Notes: a model not told the origin generated them from the sequence alone. Positions 7,730-15,930 are shown, counted from the stretch's first letter. The stretch: 19,740 nt of DNA from Prevotellaceae bacterium (GCA_031254635.1 JAIRUB010000080.1:1-19740), one strand, 5' to 3'. Made by a program: numbers and translations.

Positions 7730-8326
7730 ATGTACGAAAAAATTGACAAATATTGTCCCGAAAAAACCGCTGCTTTAGCCGAGCATTATAAAGCCATATT
7801 GCAACTTTTAGGTGAGGAACCTGAACGTGAAGGTTTGTTAAAAACGCCTGAACGGGTAGCCAAAGCCATGCAATTTCTTACTCAAGGATATGGGCAGAAC
7901 CCTGCTGATATTTTGCTTTCTGCACGTTTTAAGGAAGAATACCAACAGATGGTATTGGTGAAAGATATAGAAGTATATTCGATGTGTGAACATCATCTGT
8001 TGCCGTTTTATGGGAAAGCTCATGTAGCTTATATTCCCAATGGTTATATTACCGGATTGAGCAAGATAGCCCGTGTAGTAGATGCCTTTGCCCGCCGACT
8101 TCAGGTACAGGAAAGGTTAACGGTACAAATCCGCGACTGTATTCAGGAAACTCTAAAACCACTTGGCGTAGCAGTGGTTATTGAAGCAATACATACTTGT
8201 ATGTTGATACGCGGTGTACAGAAACAAAATTCCGTAGCTGTAACCTCTGCTTTTACCGGCGCCTTTATGAAAGATCCGCGTACACGCGAAGAATTCATGC
8301 ACTTGATAGGCGTAAAGCTACATTGA
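7730..8326 (+). CDS. folE: GTP cyclohydrolase I (type IA)
   Basis: A 198-residue cytoplasmic enzyme that converts GTP to 7,8-dihydroneopterin triphosphate, the first step of tetrahydrofolate (and other pterin) synthesis. Seen: EREGLLKTPERVAKAM (32-47), the family's N-terminal helix; the zinc site YSMCEHHLLPFYGKAHVAYI with Cys86 and His89, completed by Cys157 in HTCMLIRGV; and GLSKIARVVDAFARRLQVQE (109-128). All catalytic and zinc-binding positions expected for type IA are present, and the length is normal. I prefer ATG 7730 (MYEKIDKYCPEK) to the TTG at 7703, because the latter falls inside the -7 box. Its stop lies 11 bases from the stop of the convergent DUF4831 gene, leaving no room for a separate terminator. 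Confidence 0.96.
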   Translation: MYEKIDKYCPEKTAALAEHYKAILQLLGEEPEREGLLKTPERVAKAMQFLTQGYGQNPADILLSARFKEEYQQMVLVKDIEVYSMCEHHLLPFYGKAHVAYIPNGYITGLSKIARVVDAFARRLQVQERLTVQIRDCIQETLKPLGVAVVIEAIHTCMLIRGVQKQNSVAVTSAFTGAFMKDPRTREEFMHLIGVKLH

Positions 8327-8337
8327 AGCAGTAAACG

Positions 8338-9378
8338 TTAACGGACATCTATAGGGAAAGTCATTACTACACCGAATTGATACATCGGGACACGCATCTC
8401 AAGCAATACATTCTGCACGTCGGATAAACGAGCCGTTATTACTTCGGGGATACGATAACTTACGCGGCGGCCCTTGTCCGTATCATTGGCGTTGGTAGCC
8501 GACGGTTTTTTACTGCCGGATTCCACTAATTCCAATACGATTGGTCGGCCGGCCACATTATCGCGCATCATCAGGCCTTGACTTTCGGAAAAACGAAAAG
8601 CCACATACAGTTGTTTAGCTTGTGTAGGATCTGGAATTACTTCAAAATCTGCCGACTGTATATCAAAAGATGATTTGCCCACAAACAAGCTCAGGTATTC
8701 CTGTTCCATGCGATTGAGTTCTTCAAGTGCTGCACGCATAGCATCACCGCTAAAGCCATCGCCGGCATCGCCGGTAATCATTTCTATACGACGTTTACGC
8801 AAGCTAAAAATAGCATTGGCAACTTCTTCGGCACGCCGCTCCACATTTTTCTCTACTACCTGACTCTGTTGTACGGGAACACGCTCGAACCCTGCATCGG
8901 TTTTTGCCGTTCTGTAGAAAGTAGTAGTTTCTTTTGCCAGCGTTGGTTCATGCCCCCTATTGGTAAATTGTTGTTGACGTGCGTCAGCACCAAAACGCCA
9001 AGGGACAGATGATATGGCATTGTTTTCAAACATTGCTACCAAACCGGTAGAAGTCATTGACAAAAAATTTGAAGCCGACTTCGAATCTTTTAATATTACT
9101 GTATAAGTCTTGGCAGCATCAGCTTCTACGTAATATTCCATCTCTAAAGATTTCAAACTGTATGACACCTTATCATCTACAGGAACTTCAAAGCCTAAGT
9201 ATTTAGGGGCAAATTTGGCATAAGGCCCGGCCGTAAACACCTCGCGTGTAGCTTCGGCATTAATTTTTAACGTGGTTTTCGGCAAAGCATAAACCACTAC
9301 ACCATTGGGCAAATGCTGTTGCGCCAAAGCCGGCAGTGCCACAATAAGCGACAATATTGTAATAGATGTTTTTTTCAT
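8338..9378 (-). CDS. DUF4831 family exported protein
   Basis: A 346-residue protein of the DUF4831 family, which is largely restricted to Bacteroidota and has no established function. The N-terminus MKKTSITILSLIVALPALAQ is a clear signal peptide (cleavage after ALAQ), so it acts in the periplasm or at the outer membrane. The conserved opening of the mature part is visible as VVVYALPKTTLKINAEATRE followed by GPYAKFAPKYLGF. A middle section, VERRAEEVANAIFSLRKRRI (about 179-198) and MITGDAGDGFSGDAMRAALE (199-218), is likewise typical. The remainder is mostly beta sequence. No transmembrane helix, lipobox or catalytic motif is evident. It lies downstream of pdxJ on the same strand after a 111-base gap containing short repeats, so co-transcription is possible but unproven. 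It is convergent with folE. Confidence 0.8.
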   Translation of the reverse strand: MKKTSITILSLIVALPALAQQHLPNGVVVYALPKTTLKINAEATREVFTAGPYAKFAPKYLGFEVPVDDKVSYSLKSLEMEYYVEADAAKTYTVILKDSKSASNFLSMTSTGLVAMFENNAISSVPWRFGADARQQQFTNRGHEPTLAKETTTFYRTAKTDAGFERVPVQQSQVVEKNVERRAEEVANAIFSLRKRRIEMITGDAGDGFSGDAMRAALEELNRMEQEYLSLFVGKSSFDIQSADFEVIPDPTQAKQLYVAFRFSESQGLMMRDNVAGRPIVLELVESGSKKPSATNANDTDKGRRVSYRIPEVITARLSDVQNVLLEMRVPMYQFGVVMTFPIDVR

Positions 9379-9390
9379 AAGATATACTGA

Positions 9391-9430
9391 TTGTTTAATT
9401 GTTTAATTGTTGTGAAGCGTTAGACGTTAA
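9391..9430. repeat. Short tandem repeats between pdxJ and the DUF4831 gene
   Basis: TTGTTTAA is repeated with period 8 about 2.6 times (9391-9411) and is followed by AGCGTTAGACGTTAAGC, which contains CGTTA twice (9419-9423 and 9425-9429). The full gap (9379-9489) is AT-rich and otherwise featureless. No -7 box of the TAnnTTTG type was found in it for the DUF4831 gene. Confidence 0.45.
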
Positions 9431-9489
9431 GCAAATTATGAGTTAAAAGTTTATAAAGTTATTGAATTCTTAAATTTTTAAATTGATTT

Positions 9490-10212
9490 TCACCTTGGAC
9501 CCTTAATTTGTGCTAAATACCGCTTAATGGTAGATTCAAGGCCTAAGTAAAGCGCTTCGCTAATCAATGCGTGTCCGATAGATACTTCCAATAAATTCGG
9601 AATTTGCCTGACAAAATAACCTACGTTCTGCAAATTTAAATCGTGCCCCGCATTCACTCCCAGGCCGCAAGCAGCAGCAGCGCCCGCCGCCAACACAAAG
9701 GGATATACTGCTTCCTCCGGATTAACCGGATAGTGCGCAGCATAAGGCTCGGTGTAAAGCTCTACCCTGTCGGCATCGGTTAGCGCAGTTCCCTCCACCA
9801 TCGCCGGATTGGCATTCACAAAAATAGAAACACGAATCCCCTTGGTATGGAAAATTTTCACCACCTCCGTCAAAAACTGCCGGTGTTTCACCGTATCCCA
9901 TCCCGCATCGGATGTTAACACATGATGAGCATCGGGTACTAAAGTTACCTGTGCAGGCAATACCGATAATACCATCTCTATAAAATCGGAGGTGGGATTT
10001 CCTTCGATATTAAACTCCGTAGCCAATACCGGTTTTAACGCAAAAACATCGCTCCGGCGGATATGCCGCTCATCAGGACGAGGATGCACGGTAATTCCTT
10101 GAGCGCCAAATTTTTCACAGTCTAAGGCCACCTGCACCACATTGGGGATACTTCCTCCCCGTGCATTTCGAAGTGTGGCCACTTTATTAATATTTACACT
10201 TAAATTTGTCAT
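9490..10212 (-). CDS. pdxJ: Pyridoxine 5'-phosphate synthase
   Basis: A 240-residue TIM-barrel enzyme that condenses 1-deoxyxylulose 5-phosphate with 3-amino-1-hydroxyacetone 1-phosphate to make pyridoxine 5'-phosphate, the last ring-forming step of DXP-dependent vitamin B6 synthesis. Seen: LSVNINKVATLRNARGG at the N-terminus, then GITVHPRPDERHIRRSDV with the catalytic His43, FNIEGNP with Glu70, LVPDAHHVLTSDAGWD, and GLGVNAGHDLN with His190. These positions fall almost exactly where the E. coli catalytic residues do. I start at ATG 10212, where family members begin (MTxLSVNINK). The ATG at 10230 adds MYFCNE, which matches no family sequence and lies across a -7 box. It is divergent from nadK, an order common in Bacteroidota. 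Confidence 0.95.
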   Translation of the reverse strand: MTNLSVNINKVATLRNARGGSIPNVVQVALDCEKFGAQGITVHPRPDERHIRRSDVFALKPVLATEFNIEGNPTSDFIEMVLSVLPAQVTLVPDAHHVLTSDAGWDTVKHRQFLTEVVKIFHTKGIRVSIFVNANPAMVEGTALTDADRVELYTEPYAAHYPVNPEEAVYPFVLAAGAAAACGLGVNAGHDLNLQNVGYFVRQIPNLLEVSIGHALISEALYLGLESTIKRYLAQIKGPR

Positions 10213-10219
10213 TTCATTG

Positions 10220-10227
10220 CAAAAATA
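10220..10227 (-). promoter_or_regulatory. Candidate -7 box (TATTTTTG) for pdxJ
   Basis: An exact minus-strand match to TAnnTTTG. Initiation a few bases downstream would fall at about 10213, immediately next to the ATG at 10212, suggesting a leaderless or nearly leaderless transcript if this box is used. Confidence 0.4.
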
Positions 10228-10251
10228 CATCTTTAATTCAGTAAAAAACCA

Positions 10252-10259
10252 TATCTTAG
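10252..10259 (+). promoter_or_regulatory. Weak candidate -7 box (TATCTTAG) for nadK and following genes
   Basis: Differs from TAnnTTTG at one position. It is the best plus-strand candidate between pdxJ and nadK and would give a leader of about 58 bases before ATG 10323. Confidence 0.3.
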
Positions 10260-10322
10260 CGAAAATTTTTTAAACAATAGAGATGACCAATAGTGGCCAT
10301 CCTATATAATAGATTAATAATT

Positions 10323-11192
10323 ATGCTAATAGCTGTAAACGGACGACAAGTTGAAGCAGCCTACCTACCAGCGGTAGTTCATTTATTGGAGTTGTTACAG
10401 AAAAAAAATATCAACATTTCAGTTGCGCCTGCATTACAACAATTATTAAGTGATGTAGGATATCGTGTCGAATCATTCGTTGAACTACCGAAAAACGCTG
10501 ATTACCTAATTAGTATTGGAGGTGATGGCACCTTTTTGGAAAGCGTTTTACTCATTGCAAAATCGGGAATTCCGGTTATGGGCATTAATACCGGCCGATT
10601 AGGTTTTTTATCTAACATTACCTTAGCCGATTGCGAAAAAACGATAAGCTACTTATTACAAAAAAAATATACCATAGAAGAACGTAGCCTGCTCAAAGTT
10701 TCCGGCGACTTTCTTCCGGCCGGTGATATTCCTTACGCTCTCAACGAAATAGGGATACAAAAACGCATGGCAACGATTATGATTAACATAAAGGTAAGTG
10801 TTAACGGCGAAAAATTGCCTGATTATTGGGCTGATGGCTTGTTAGTATCAACCCCCACCGGTTCTACAGCTTATTCCATGAGTGTCGGAGGGCCTATCAT
10901 AGTGCCTGAAGCCCGTTGCCTGCTACTTTCACCGATAGCTTCCCATAACCTCAGTACCAGGCCTTTAATTATAAACGATCACTCAACAATAAAAGTACAG
11001 GCCAACACTCGGCATAACACCATCATTATCAGCCTCGACAATCGGATTTATGAAGTGGCGTCCGGCGCAAAAATCAGCATAGAGAAAGCTTCTTTTACCG
11101 TGAAAACCATTCGATTATATGGAAGTAATTTTTTTTCTACCCTTCAGGAAAAATTATTGTGGGGCAGTGATAAAAGAAATGTACCCCATTAA
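10323..11192 (+). CDS. nadK: NAD kinase
   Basis: A 289-residue cytoplasmic enzyme that phosphorylates NAD to NADP with ATP or polyphosphate. Seen: the diagnostic GGDGTFLES (66-74), MGINTGRLGFLSNI (86-99), the NAD-binding ALNEIGI (139-145, Asn141-Glu142), and DGLLVSTPTGSTAYSMSVGGP (171-191, catalytic loop and glycine-rich motif). The length is typical for bacterial NadK. ATG 10323 is preferred: the in-frame GTG at 10293 would add ten residues (MAILYNRLII) with no family counterpart. It is divergent from pdxJ. The next gene follows after 41 bases without a visible promoter or terminator, so nadK probably heads a nadK-porG-uppS transcript. Confidence 0.95.
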   Translation: MLIAVNGRQVEAAYLPAVVHLLELLQKKNINISVAPALQQLLSDVGYRVESFVELPKNADYLISIGGDGTFLESVLLIAKSGIPVMGINTGRLGFLSNITLADCEKTISYLLQKKYTIEERSLLKVSGDFLPAGDIPYALNEIGIQKRMATIMINIKVSVNGEKLPDYWADGLLVSTPTGSTAYSMSVGGPIIVPEARCLLLSPIASHNLSTRPLIINDHSTIKVQANTRHNTIIISLDNRIYEVASGAKISIEKASFTVKTIRLYGSNFFSTLQEKLLWGSDKRNVPH

Positions 11193-11233
11193 ACCGTTTA
11201 CGATTTTTTTCATCTAATATACAATTTAATATA

Positions 11234-12049
11234 ATGTACGCTATTAGAAACATCCTTATTGCAAGCTTGCTGCTGCCAATGTTCAATGCTATGGCACAAG
11301 ATTGTTTTTATGAACGTAATGTTCATGAAGCAGGTGTAATATTTGGAGCCACCTATTATATGGGTGATTTCAATCCTAACCGTACGCCTTTCTTTTATCC
11401 TTCATTTTACGGTGGTGCAATGTACCGTTATAATTTTCAAAAATATTTTGCCCTCAGGGGACAAGCCGGCTATGGCTACATTCGCGGTAGCGGCGAAAAT
11501 ATGGAAGGCATCCCCAGCGACCCCATTGGTAATAACTGGCGTTTTAACCGGCCATGGCTCTTTGTCGATGTCTTAGCTGAATTTAACTTCCTGCCTTATT
11601 ATGCTGCCGATATTCGTAAAAAACAACGATTTACGCCAGTGTTAATGATCGGAATCGGAGGTTCTTATTTGAGTGGTAATCATGGTGACGATTATATTCC
11701 ACACTCACAACGCGGCTCTTCCAGTCTTTTAGACTTACCCATAGGAGTGGGAATAAAATGGTGCTTCATACAACGTTTTACCATTGGTGTGGATTGGATG
11801 TGGCGACTAACATTATACGACCAGATAGATTACTACTCCACCATTAATCCCAAGCATGGCAATCCTATCAAAAATGACTGGATAGGTACTGTTGGCCTTA
11901 CACTGTCCTATCTCTTTAAAGAAAATTTACCTTGTCCGGCCCTCAAGAAACACGAACCGTCGCAATGGAAATACGATGGTATTAACACAGAGTATGGTAA
12001 AAAATCAAAAAAGAAACAACAATCATCTAAAGGCCTTTTCAAAAAATAA
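11234..12049 (+). CDS. porG: DUF6089 / PorG-like outer-membrane beta-barrel (type IX secretion component)
   Basis: A 271-residue protein with a signal peptide (MYAIRNILIASLLLPMFNAM, cleavage near AMAQ) and then a small 8-strand-type barrel. GVIFGATYYMGDFNP is the family's characteristic first strand; later strands include YRYNFQKYFALRGQAGYGYI and VLMIGIGGSYLSG. The C-terminus is a lysine-rich, non-barrel tail of about 45 residues ending KKKQQSSKGLFKK. In Porphyromonas gingivalis the PorG protein, which anchors the PorK/PorN ring of the type IX secretion system to the outer membrane, lies directly upstream of uppS and bamA. The same order is seen here, and the symbol rests on that synteny plus family. 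The stop is five bases from uppS. A non-secretion DUF6089 paralogue cannot be excluded. Other T9SS genes are not in the window. Confidence 0.72.
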   Translation: MYAIRNILIASLLLPMFNAMAQDCFYERNVHEAGVIFGATYYMGDFNPNRTPFFYPSFYGGAMYRYNFQKYFALRGQAGYGYIRGSGENMEGIPSDPIGNNWRFNRPWLFVDVLAEFNFLPYYAADIRKKQRFTPVLMIGIGGSYLSGNHGDDYIPHSQRGSSSLLDLPIGVGIKWCFIQRFTIGVDWMWRLTLYDQIDYYSTINPKHGNPIKNDWIGTVGLTLSYLFKENLPCPALKKHEPSQWKYDGINTEYGKKSKKKQQSSKGLFKK

Positions 12050-12054
12050 CAACT

Positions 12055-12786
12055 ATGGCAGAACACCGACAATCAATACCTCAGCATGTAGCAATTATTA
12101 TGGATGGCAACGGCCGGTGGGCTAAGCGACAAGGCCTGAAACGCATTTTCGGCCACCGCCATGCTGTGGAAGCTGTGCGGGTTGCTATTACTACAGCCGG
12201 CGAATCAGGTGTGAAATACCTTTCGTTATATACTTTTTCGGAAGAAAATTGGAATCGTCCGCAAGAAGAAATTGATGGTTTGATGGAATTGTTGGTGGAT
12301 GCTATTCGTAAAGAAACTCCTGAATTAAATAAAAATAATGTACGTCTTAACAGCATAGGCAACATAGCTCTGCTGCCGCCTAAAGTTCAGCACAAACTAC
12401 AGGACTGTATTGACAACACTGCAAGCAACACAGGATTAACAGTGCTTTTAGCATTGAGCTATAGCGGTAGATGGGATATCCTCCAAGCTGTAAAGCATTA
12501 TATTGCTGATGTTTTGCAGCAAGGCACAGTGCCGGAACTTACTGCGGAAACCTTCGAGCAATACTTGTCAACCGCCGACATTCCTGAACCTGATTTGCTT
12601 ATCCGTACCGGAGGCGAAAAACGTATCAGTAATTTCTTAATATGGCAAATGGCTTATACCGAATTTTATTTTAGTGATATTTTATGGCCTGATTTCAGAA
12701 AAAAAGACTTCTTAAATGCTATAAATGAGTATAATAAACGAGAACGGCGTTTCGGGTTGACCGGCGATCAGGTAAAAAAACAATGA
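12055..12786 (+). CDS. uppS: Isoprenyl transferase (undecaprenyl diphosphate synthase)
   Basis: A 243-residue cis-prenyltransferase that elongates farnesyl diphosphate with isopentenyl diphosphate to undecaprenyl diphosphate, the lipid carrier for peptidoglycan and surface polysaccharides; it acts at the cytoplasmic face of the membrane. Seen: VAIIMDGNGRWAKRQG (12-27) with catalytic Asp17, GHRHAVEAV (33-41), YTFSEENWNRP (59-69), SYSGRWDI (135-142), and PEPDLLIRTGGEKRISNFL (177-195), followed by YTEFYFSDILWPDF. All five conserved regions of the family are intact and the length is normal. It starts five bases after porG with no promoter between, so it is probably translated from the same message. 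Confidence 0.96.
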   Translation: MAEHRQSIPQHVAIIMDGNGRWAKRQGLKRIFGHRHAVEAVRVAITTAGESGVKYLSLYTFSEENWNRPQEEIDGLMELLVDAIRKETPELNKNNVRLNSIGNIALLPPKVQHKLQDCIDNTASNTGLTVLLALSYSGRWDILQAVKHYIADVLQQGTVPELTAETFEQYLSTADIPEPDLLIRTGGEKRISNFLIWQMAYTEFYFSDILWPDFRKKDFLNAINEYNKRERRFGLTGDQVKKQ

Positions 12787-12805
12787 AAATGAATAAAAAT
12801 TTTTA

Positions 12806-12813
12806 TACCTTTG
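12806..12813 (+). promoter_or_regulatory. Candidate -7 box (TACCTTTG) for bamA
   Basis: An exact match to TAnnTTTG in the 44-base gap after uppS, with predicted initiation near 12819 and a leader of about 12 bases before ATG 12831. It would allow bamA and the chaperone genes to be transcribed apart from uppS. Confidence 0.55.
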
Positions 12814-12830
12814 TAGGCTTATTTTGAAAC

Positions 12831-15365
12831 ATGAAGTATTATAACTATACCTTGCTTATAGCCTTTCGATTAATTCTTGCCTCAGGAATTTTAATAATTG
12901 CAGCTAATACTGTCGTAGCACAAACAATTTCGGACTCTACTAAAGTTGAGTTGAATCTTAATGCCTACAATCCGCAACAATATGTCATTGCTGATATTAC
13001 TATAGAAGGTGTTAAATATATCAATCCGGAAACAATATTATCGTTTATGGGTTTCGTAAAAGGTGATACCATAACCCTTCCCGGTGAGGATATTTCTTTT
13101 GCCCTGAAGAAATTATGGGCACAACGCTATTTTTCCGATATTGCAATTTACGCCAGTAAAATTGTAGATAATCAAATATACTTAATCATTCAACTAACCG
13201 AACGTCCCCGTGTTTCGGTTTGGGATTTTAAAGGCGTGAAAAAAGGCGAAGCCAAAGACCTACGTGAAAAATTACGCTTGCGCCGCGGTGGTGAACTTTC
13301 GGACTATGTGCTGAAAACATCAACCGACCTGATTAAAGAATTTTTTGACGAAAAAGGATTCCGCAAGGCTGAAGTTAATATTATACAGGAAAATGACACT
13401 TTGGTGCCTAATGCCGTAAAAGTAATTTTCGACGTACAGAAAAATGACAAGGTAACCATAAAAAAAATAGACGTCTTCGGTAATAAAAATATTTCCAAAG
13501 GAAAGATAAGAAAACAAATGAAGAACAAAGATGCTTCCATTTGGAACTTTTTTAGTAGTAAGAAATTTAAAGACCAGGAATACCCCAACGATCTTGAAAA
13601 AATCATTAACTATTATAACCAAAAAGGCTACCGCGATGCAGTAATAACTGCCGATTCGGTATTTTATCTCAATAATAAAAAATTAGGCATCAATATTACC
13701 GTTGACGAAGGGCAACGCTATTATTTCCGTAACATTACCTGGGTGGGGAATAGTATTGTTCCTTCAACAACGCTCTACAATATCCTCAGCATCAAAAAAG
13801 GGGATGTTTACGATGTGGTAGCCATGAACAAAATGTTGTATGCCGATCAATCGTCGGTATCTACCCAATATAATGACCAAGGTTATCTTTTCTTTAAGGT
13901 TGAACCGGTGGAAGTAAATATTGTTGGTGACTCGGTAGATATCGAGATGCGCATCTATGAAGGGAAGCAAGCTGTTTTCAAACGCGTCAATATCACCGGC
14001 AACCATAAAACCAACGAACACATTATTCGTCGTGAATTATGGACGCGCCCGGGCAATCTCTACAGTAAATCAGCCCTCGAACGTTCCATACGTGAATTAG
14101 CCCAGTCGCAAAATTATGATGCGGAAAAATTGACGGCTTACGGCGAAGGTTTCTTTATAGATGCTAATGAACGTGATGGTACTGTAGATATTACTTATAA
14201 TGTAGAAGAAAAATCCAACGACCAGGTGGAGCTGTCGGGCGGGTATGGCGGCAATACCTTTATTGCTACAGTGGGTTTCCGCTTCTCTAACTTCTCGATC
14301 AAGAATATATTCAATGGAAAAGCATGGCGGCCGGTGCCCTCCGGCGACGGGCAAACCTTGGCTATCCGCTTCCAAACCAACGGTACCTATTATACCGCCT
14401 TTTCACTAAGCTTTATGGAGCCTTGGTTAGGTGGGCGTAAACCTACCTCGCTATCCGTTTCAACCTATTATACGCGCGAAACCAATGCCAGCTATTTTTA
14501 TCAAAGTGCTACGCAATCGCTCGAAACTTATGGAATTTCTGCAGGTATAGGCCAACGTCTCAAATGGCCCGACTCCTACTTTACCCTCTACACCGGCATA
14601 TCGCTACAACATTACATACTTAATGACTGGCAGTACAATTTCCTGTTTTCCAACGGAACCTCCAATAACCTCAGTTTTAATGTTATTTTAGGCCGTAATT
14701 CCACTGACCAGCCCATTTATCCTCGCGGTGGCTCCGACCTCTCTTTAGGCGTACAATTTACCCCGCCTTATTCACTCTTCAGCCCGAATAAGGATTACAA
14801 AAATATGTCCGACGATAAAAGATACCGATGGATTGAATACCACAAATGGACATTTAAAGCAGCCGTATATACTCGGTTAATGGGCGATTTGGTGCTTATG
14901 ACCCGCGTTCAGTTTGGCTTTTTAGGCTACTATAATCAGGATTGGGGCTACTCGCCTTTCGAAAGTTTTGTATTGGGCGGCGATGGTATGGGCTTCTACA
15001 ACCGTTACGGACAGGAAAATATTGCACTTCGCGGTTATACCAATGCCTCTATCACTCCGCGCCTCAACAACGCTTATGCCGGCCGTATCTACGATAAATT
15101 TACGCTGGAACTTCGCCATCCCATTATTATGCAGCCGCAAGCCAACATTTACGGTTATGTGTTCTTTGAAGGTGGTAATGCCTGGGCATCATTCGACCGA
15201 TTCAATCCCTTTGCCATTAAACGCTCTGCAGGTTTAGGCGTTAAATTAATGTTGCCCGTTGTTGGCATCCTTGGTATTGACTGGGGTTATGGCTTCGATA
15301 ACATACCGGGCAACCCCAGTGCGGGGGGCGGCCAAATCCATTTCACCTTCGGAATGCCAATGTAA
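12831..15365 (+). CDS. bamA: Outer-membrane protein assembly factor BamA (Omp85 family)
   Basis: An 844-residue Omp85 protein, the core of the BAM complex that folds beta-barrels into the outer membrane. A signal peptide ends near VVAQ (about 31). Next is a run of POTRA domains (about 50-460) with the repeated pattern of a beta strand, an N-x-x-G turn and two helices, e.g. ITIEGVKYINPETILSFMGF and INITVDEGQRYYFRNITWVG. The barrel starts at about 465 (LSGGYGGNTFIATVGFRFSN) and contains the family's L6-loop LRGY motif (Arg734-Gly-Tyr). The C-terminus GQIHFTFGMPM ends without the usual final aromatic, though Phe841 is close. Size is between E. coli BamA and P. gingivalis Omp85. It is followed by two Skp-like chaperones, the normal arrangement. 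Confidence 0.95.
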   Translation: MKYYNYTLLIAFRLILASGILIIAANTVVAQTISDSTKVELNLNAYNPQQYVIADITIEGVKYINPETILSFMGFVKGDTITLPGEDISFALKKLWAQRYFSDIAIYASKIVDNQIYLIIQLTERPRVSVWDFKGVKKGEAKDLREKLRLRRGGELSDYVLKTSTDLIKEFFDEKGFRKAEVNIIQENDTLVPNAVKVIFDVQKNDKVTIKKIDVFGNKNISKGKIRKQMKNKDASIWNFFSSKKFKDQEYPNDLEKIINYYNQKGYRDAVITADSVFYLNNKKLGINITVDEGQRYYFRNITWVGNSIVPSTTLYNILSIKKGDVYDVVAMNKMLYADQSSVSTQYNDQGYLFFKVEPVEVNIVGDSVDIEMRIYEGKQAVFKRVNITGNHKTNEHIIRRELWTRPGNLYSKSALERSIRELAQSQNYDAEKLTAYGEGFFIDANERDGTVDITYNVEEKSNDQVELSGGYGGNTFIATVGFRFSNFSIKNIFNGKAWRPVPSGDGQTLAIRFQTNGTYYTAFSLSFMEPWLGGRKPTSLSVSTYYTRETNASYFYQSATQSLETYGISAGIGQRLKWPDSYFTLYTGISLQHYILNDWQYNFLFSNGTSNNLSFNVILGRNSTDQPIYPRGGSDLSLGVQFTPPYSLFSPNKDYKNMSDDKRYRWIEYHKWTFKAAVYTRLMGDLVLMTRVQFGFLGYYNQDWGYSPFESFVLGGDGMGFYNRYGQENIALRGYTNASITPRLNNAYAGRIYDKFTLELRHPIIMQPQANIYGYVFFEGGNAWASFDRFNPFAIKRSAGLGVKLMLPVVGILGIDWGYGFDNIPGNPSAGGGQIHFTFGMPM

Positions 15366-15381
15366 TCAATTAATAATTAAT

Positions 15382-15398
15382 AATTAACAATGAATAAT
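15382..15398 (+). repeat. Copy 1 of a 17-base AT-rich intergenic sequence
   Basis: AATTAACAATGAATAAT here is identical to 17221-17237. It is preceded by further TAATTAATAATTAA-type sequence (15367-15381). It supplies an in-frame ATG (15390) ahead of the probable true start of the following gene. Confidence 0.6.
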
Positions 15399-15401
15399 AT
15401 T

Positions 15402-15914
15402 ATGAAACGTTTACTTATTATTTGTGCAATAATGTTGGGGACGATGGGAACAGTATCGGCCCAAAAAATCGGTTATGTAAATACCGAAACCATTTTGAAT
15501 AAGATTCCTGCCTACAAAACGGCACAAACCCAGTTAGAAAACCTGAACCAGCAATACCAAAAGGAAGTAGAAGCAGGCTATCAGAAAGTAGAAGAGCTCT
15601 ATAAAGTTTATCAAGCCGATAAGATACTGCTCACGGAAGATATGAAAAAACGCCGTGAAGATGAAATCATCAACAAGGAAAAAGAGGTAAAAGAATTGCA
15701 ACGCAAATATTTCGGGCAAGATGGCACCTTATCCAAAAAAAGCGAAGAACTATTGAAACCGATACAGGACAAAGTCATGAACGCTATTAAAGATATTGCT
15801 AATGACGACGGCTATGCCATGATTATCGACGTAGCCAATAACCAATCTATCATATTTACGGCGCCACGTTATGATATTAGCGATAAAGTAATCGGAAAAT
15901 TAGGATATAAATAA
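15402..15914 (+). CDS. OmpH/Skp-like periplasmic chaperone, first copy
   Basis: A 170-residue periplasmic chaperone of the OmpH/Skp family, which holds unfolded outer-membrane proteins on their way to BamA. The signal peptide MKRLLIICAIMLGTMGTVSA is followed by mature QKIGYVNTETILNKIPAYKT, the standard first strand and VNxExIL motif. Next comes a charged coiled-coil hairpin (about 35-115, e.g. KKRREDEIINKEKEVKELQ), then the returning strand YAMIIDVANNQSIIF. I choose ATG 15402, since the ATG at 15390 only adds MNNI from the AT-rich repeat in front of the gene and would lengthen the signal peptide unnaturally. It lies 36 bases after bamA and 16 before its paralogue. Confidence 0.92.
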   Translation: MKRLLIICAIMLGTMGTVSAQKIGYVNTETILNKIPAYKTAQTQLENLNQQYQKEVEAGYQKVEELYKVYQADKILLTEDMKKRREDEIINKEKEVKELQRKYFGQDGTLSKKSEELLKPIQDKVMNAIKDIANDDGYAMIIDVANNQSIIFTAPRYDISDKVIGKLGYK

Positions 15915-15930
15915 AAAAACATAAATAATC

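Noticed and set aside
13304..13622. Two 100-codon open frames antisense to bamA
   Set aside because: They lie opposite the POTRA-coding region, have biased composition (rich in Phe, Leu, Ser), no family resemblance, and overlap each other.
15390..15401. ATG at 15390 as the start of the first ompH gene
   Set aside because: It derives from the AT-rich repeat and adds MNNI ahead of a complete signal peptide beginning at 15402.
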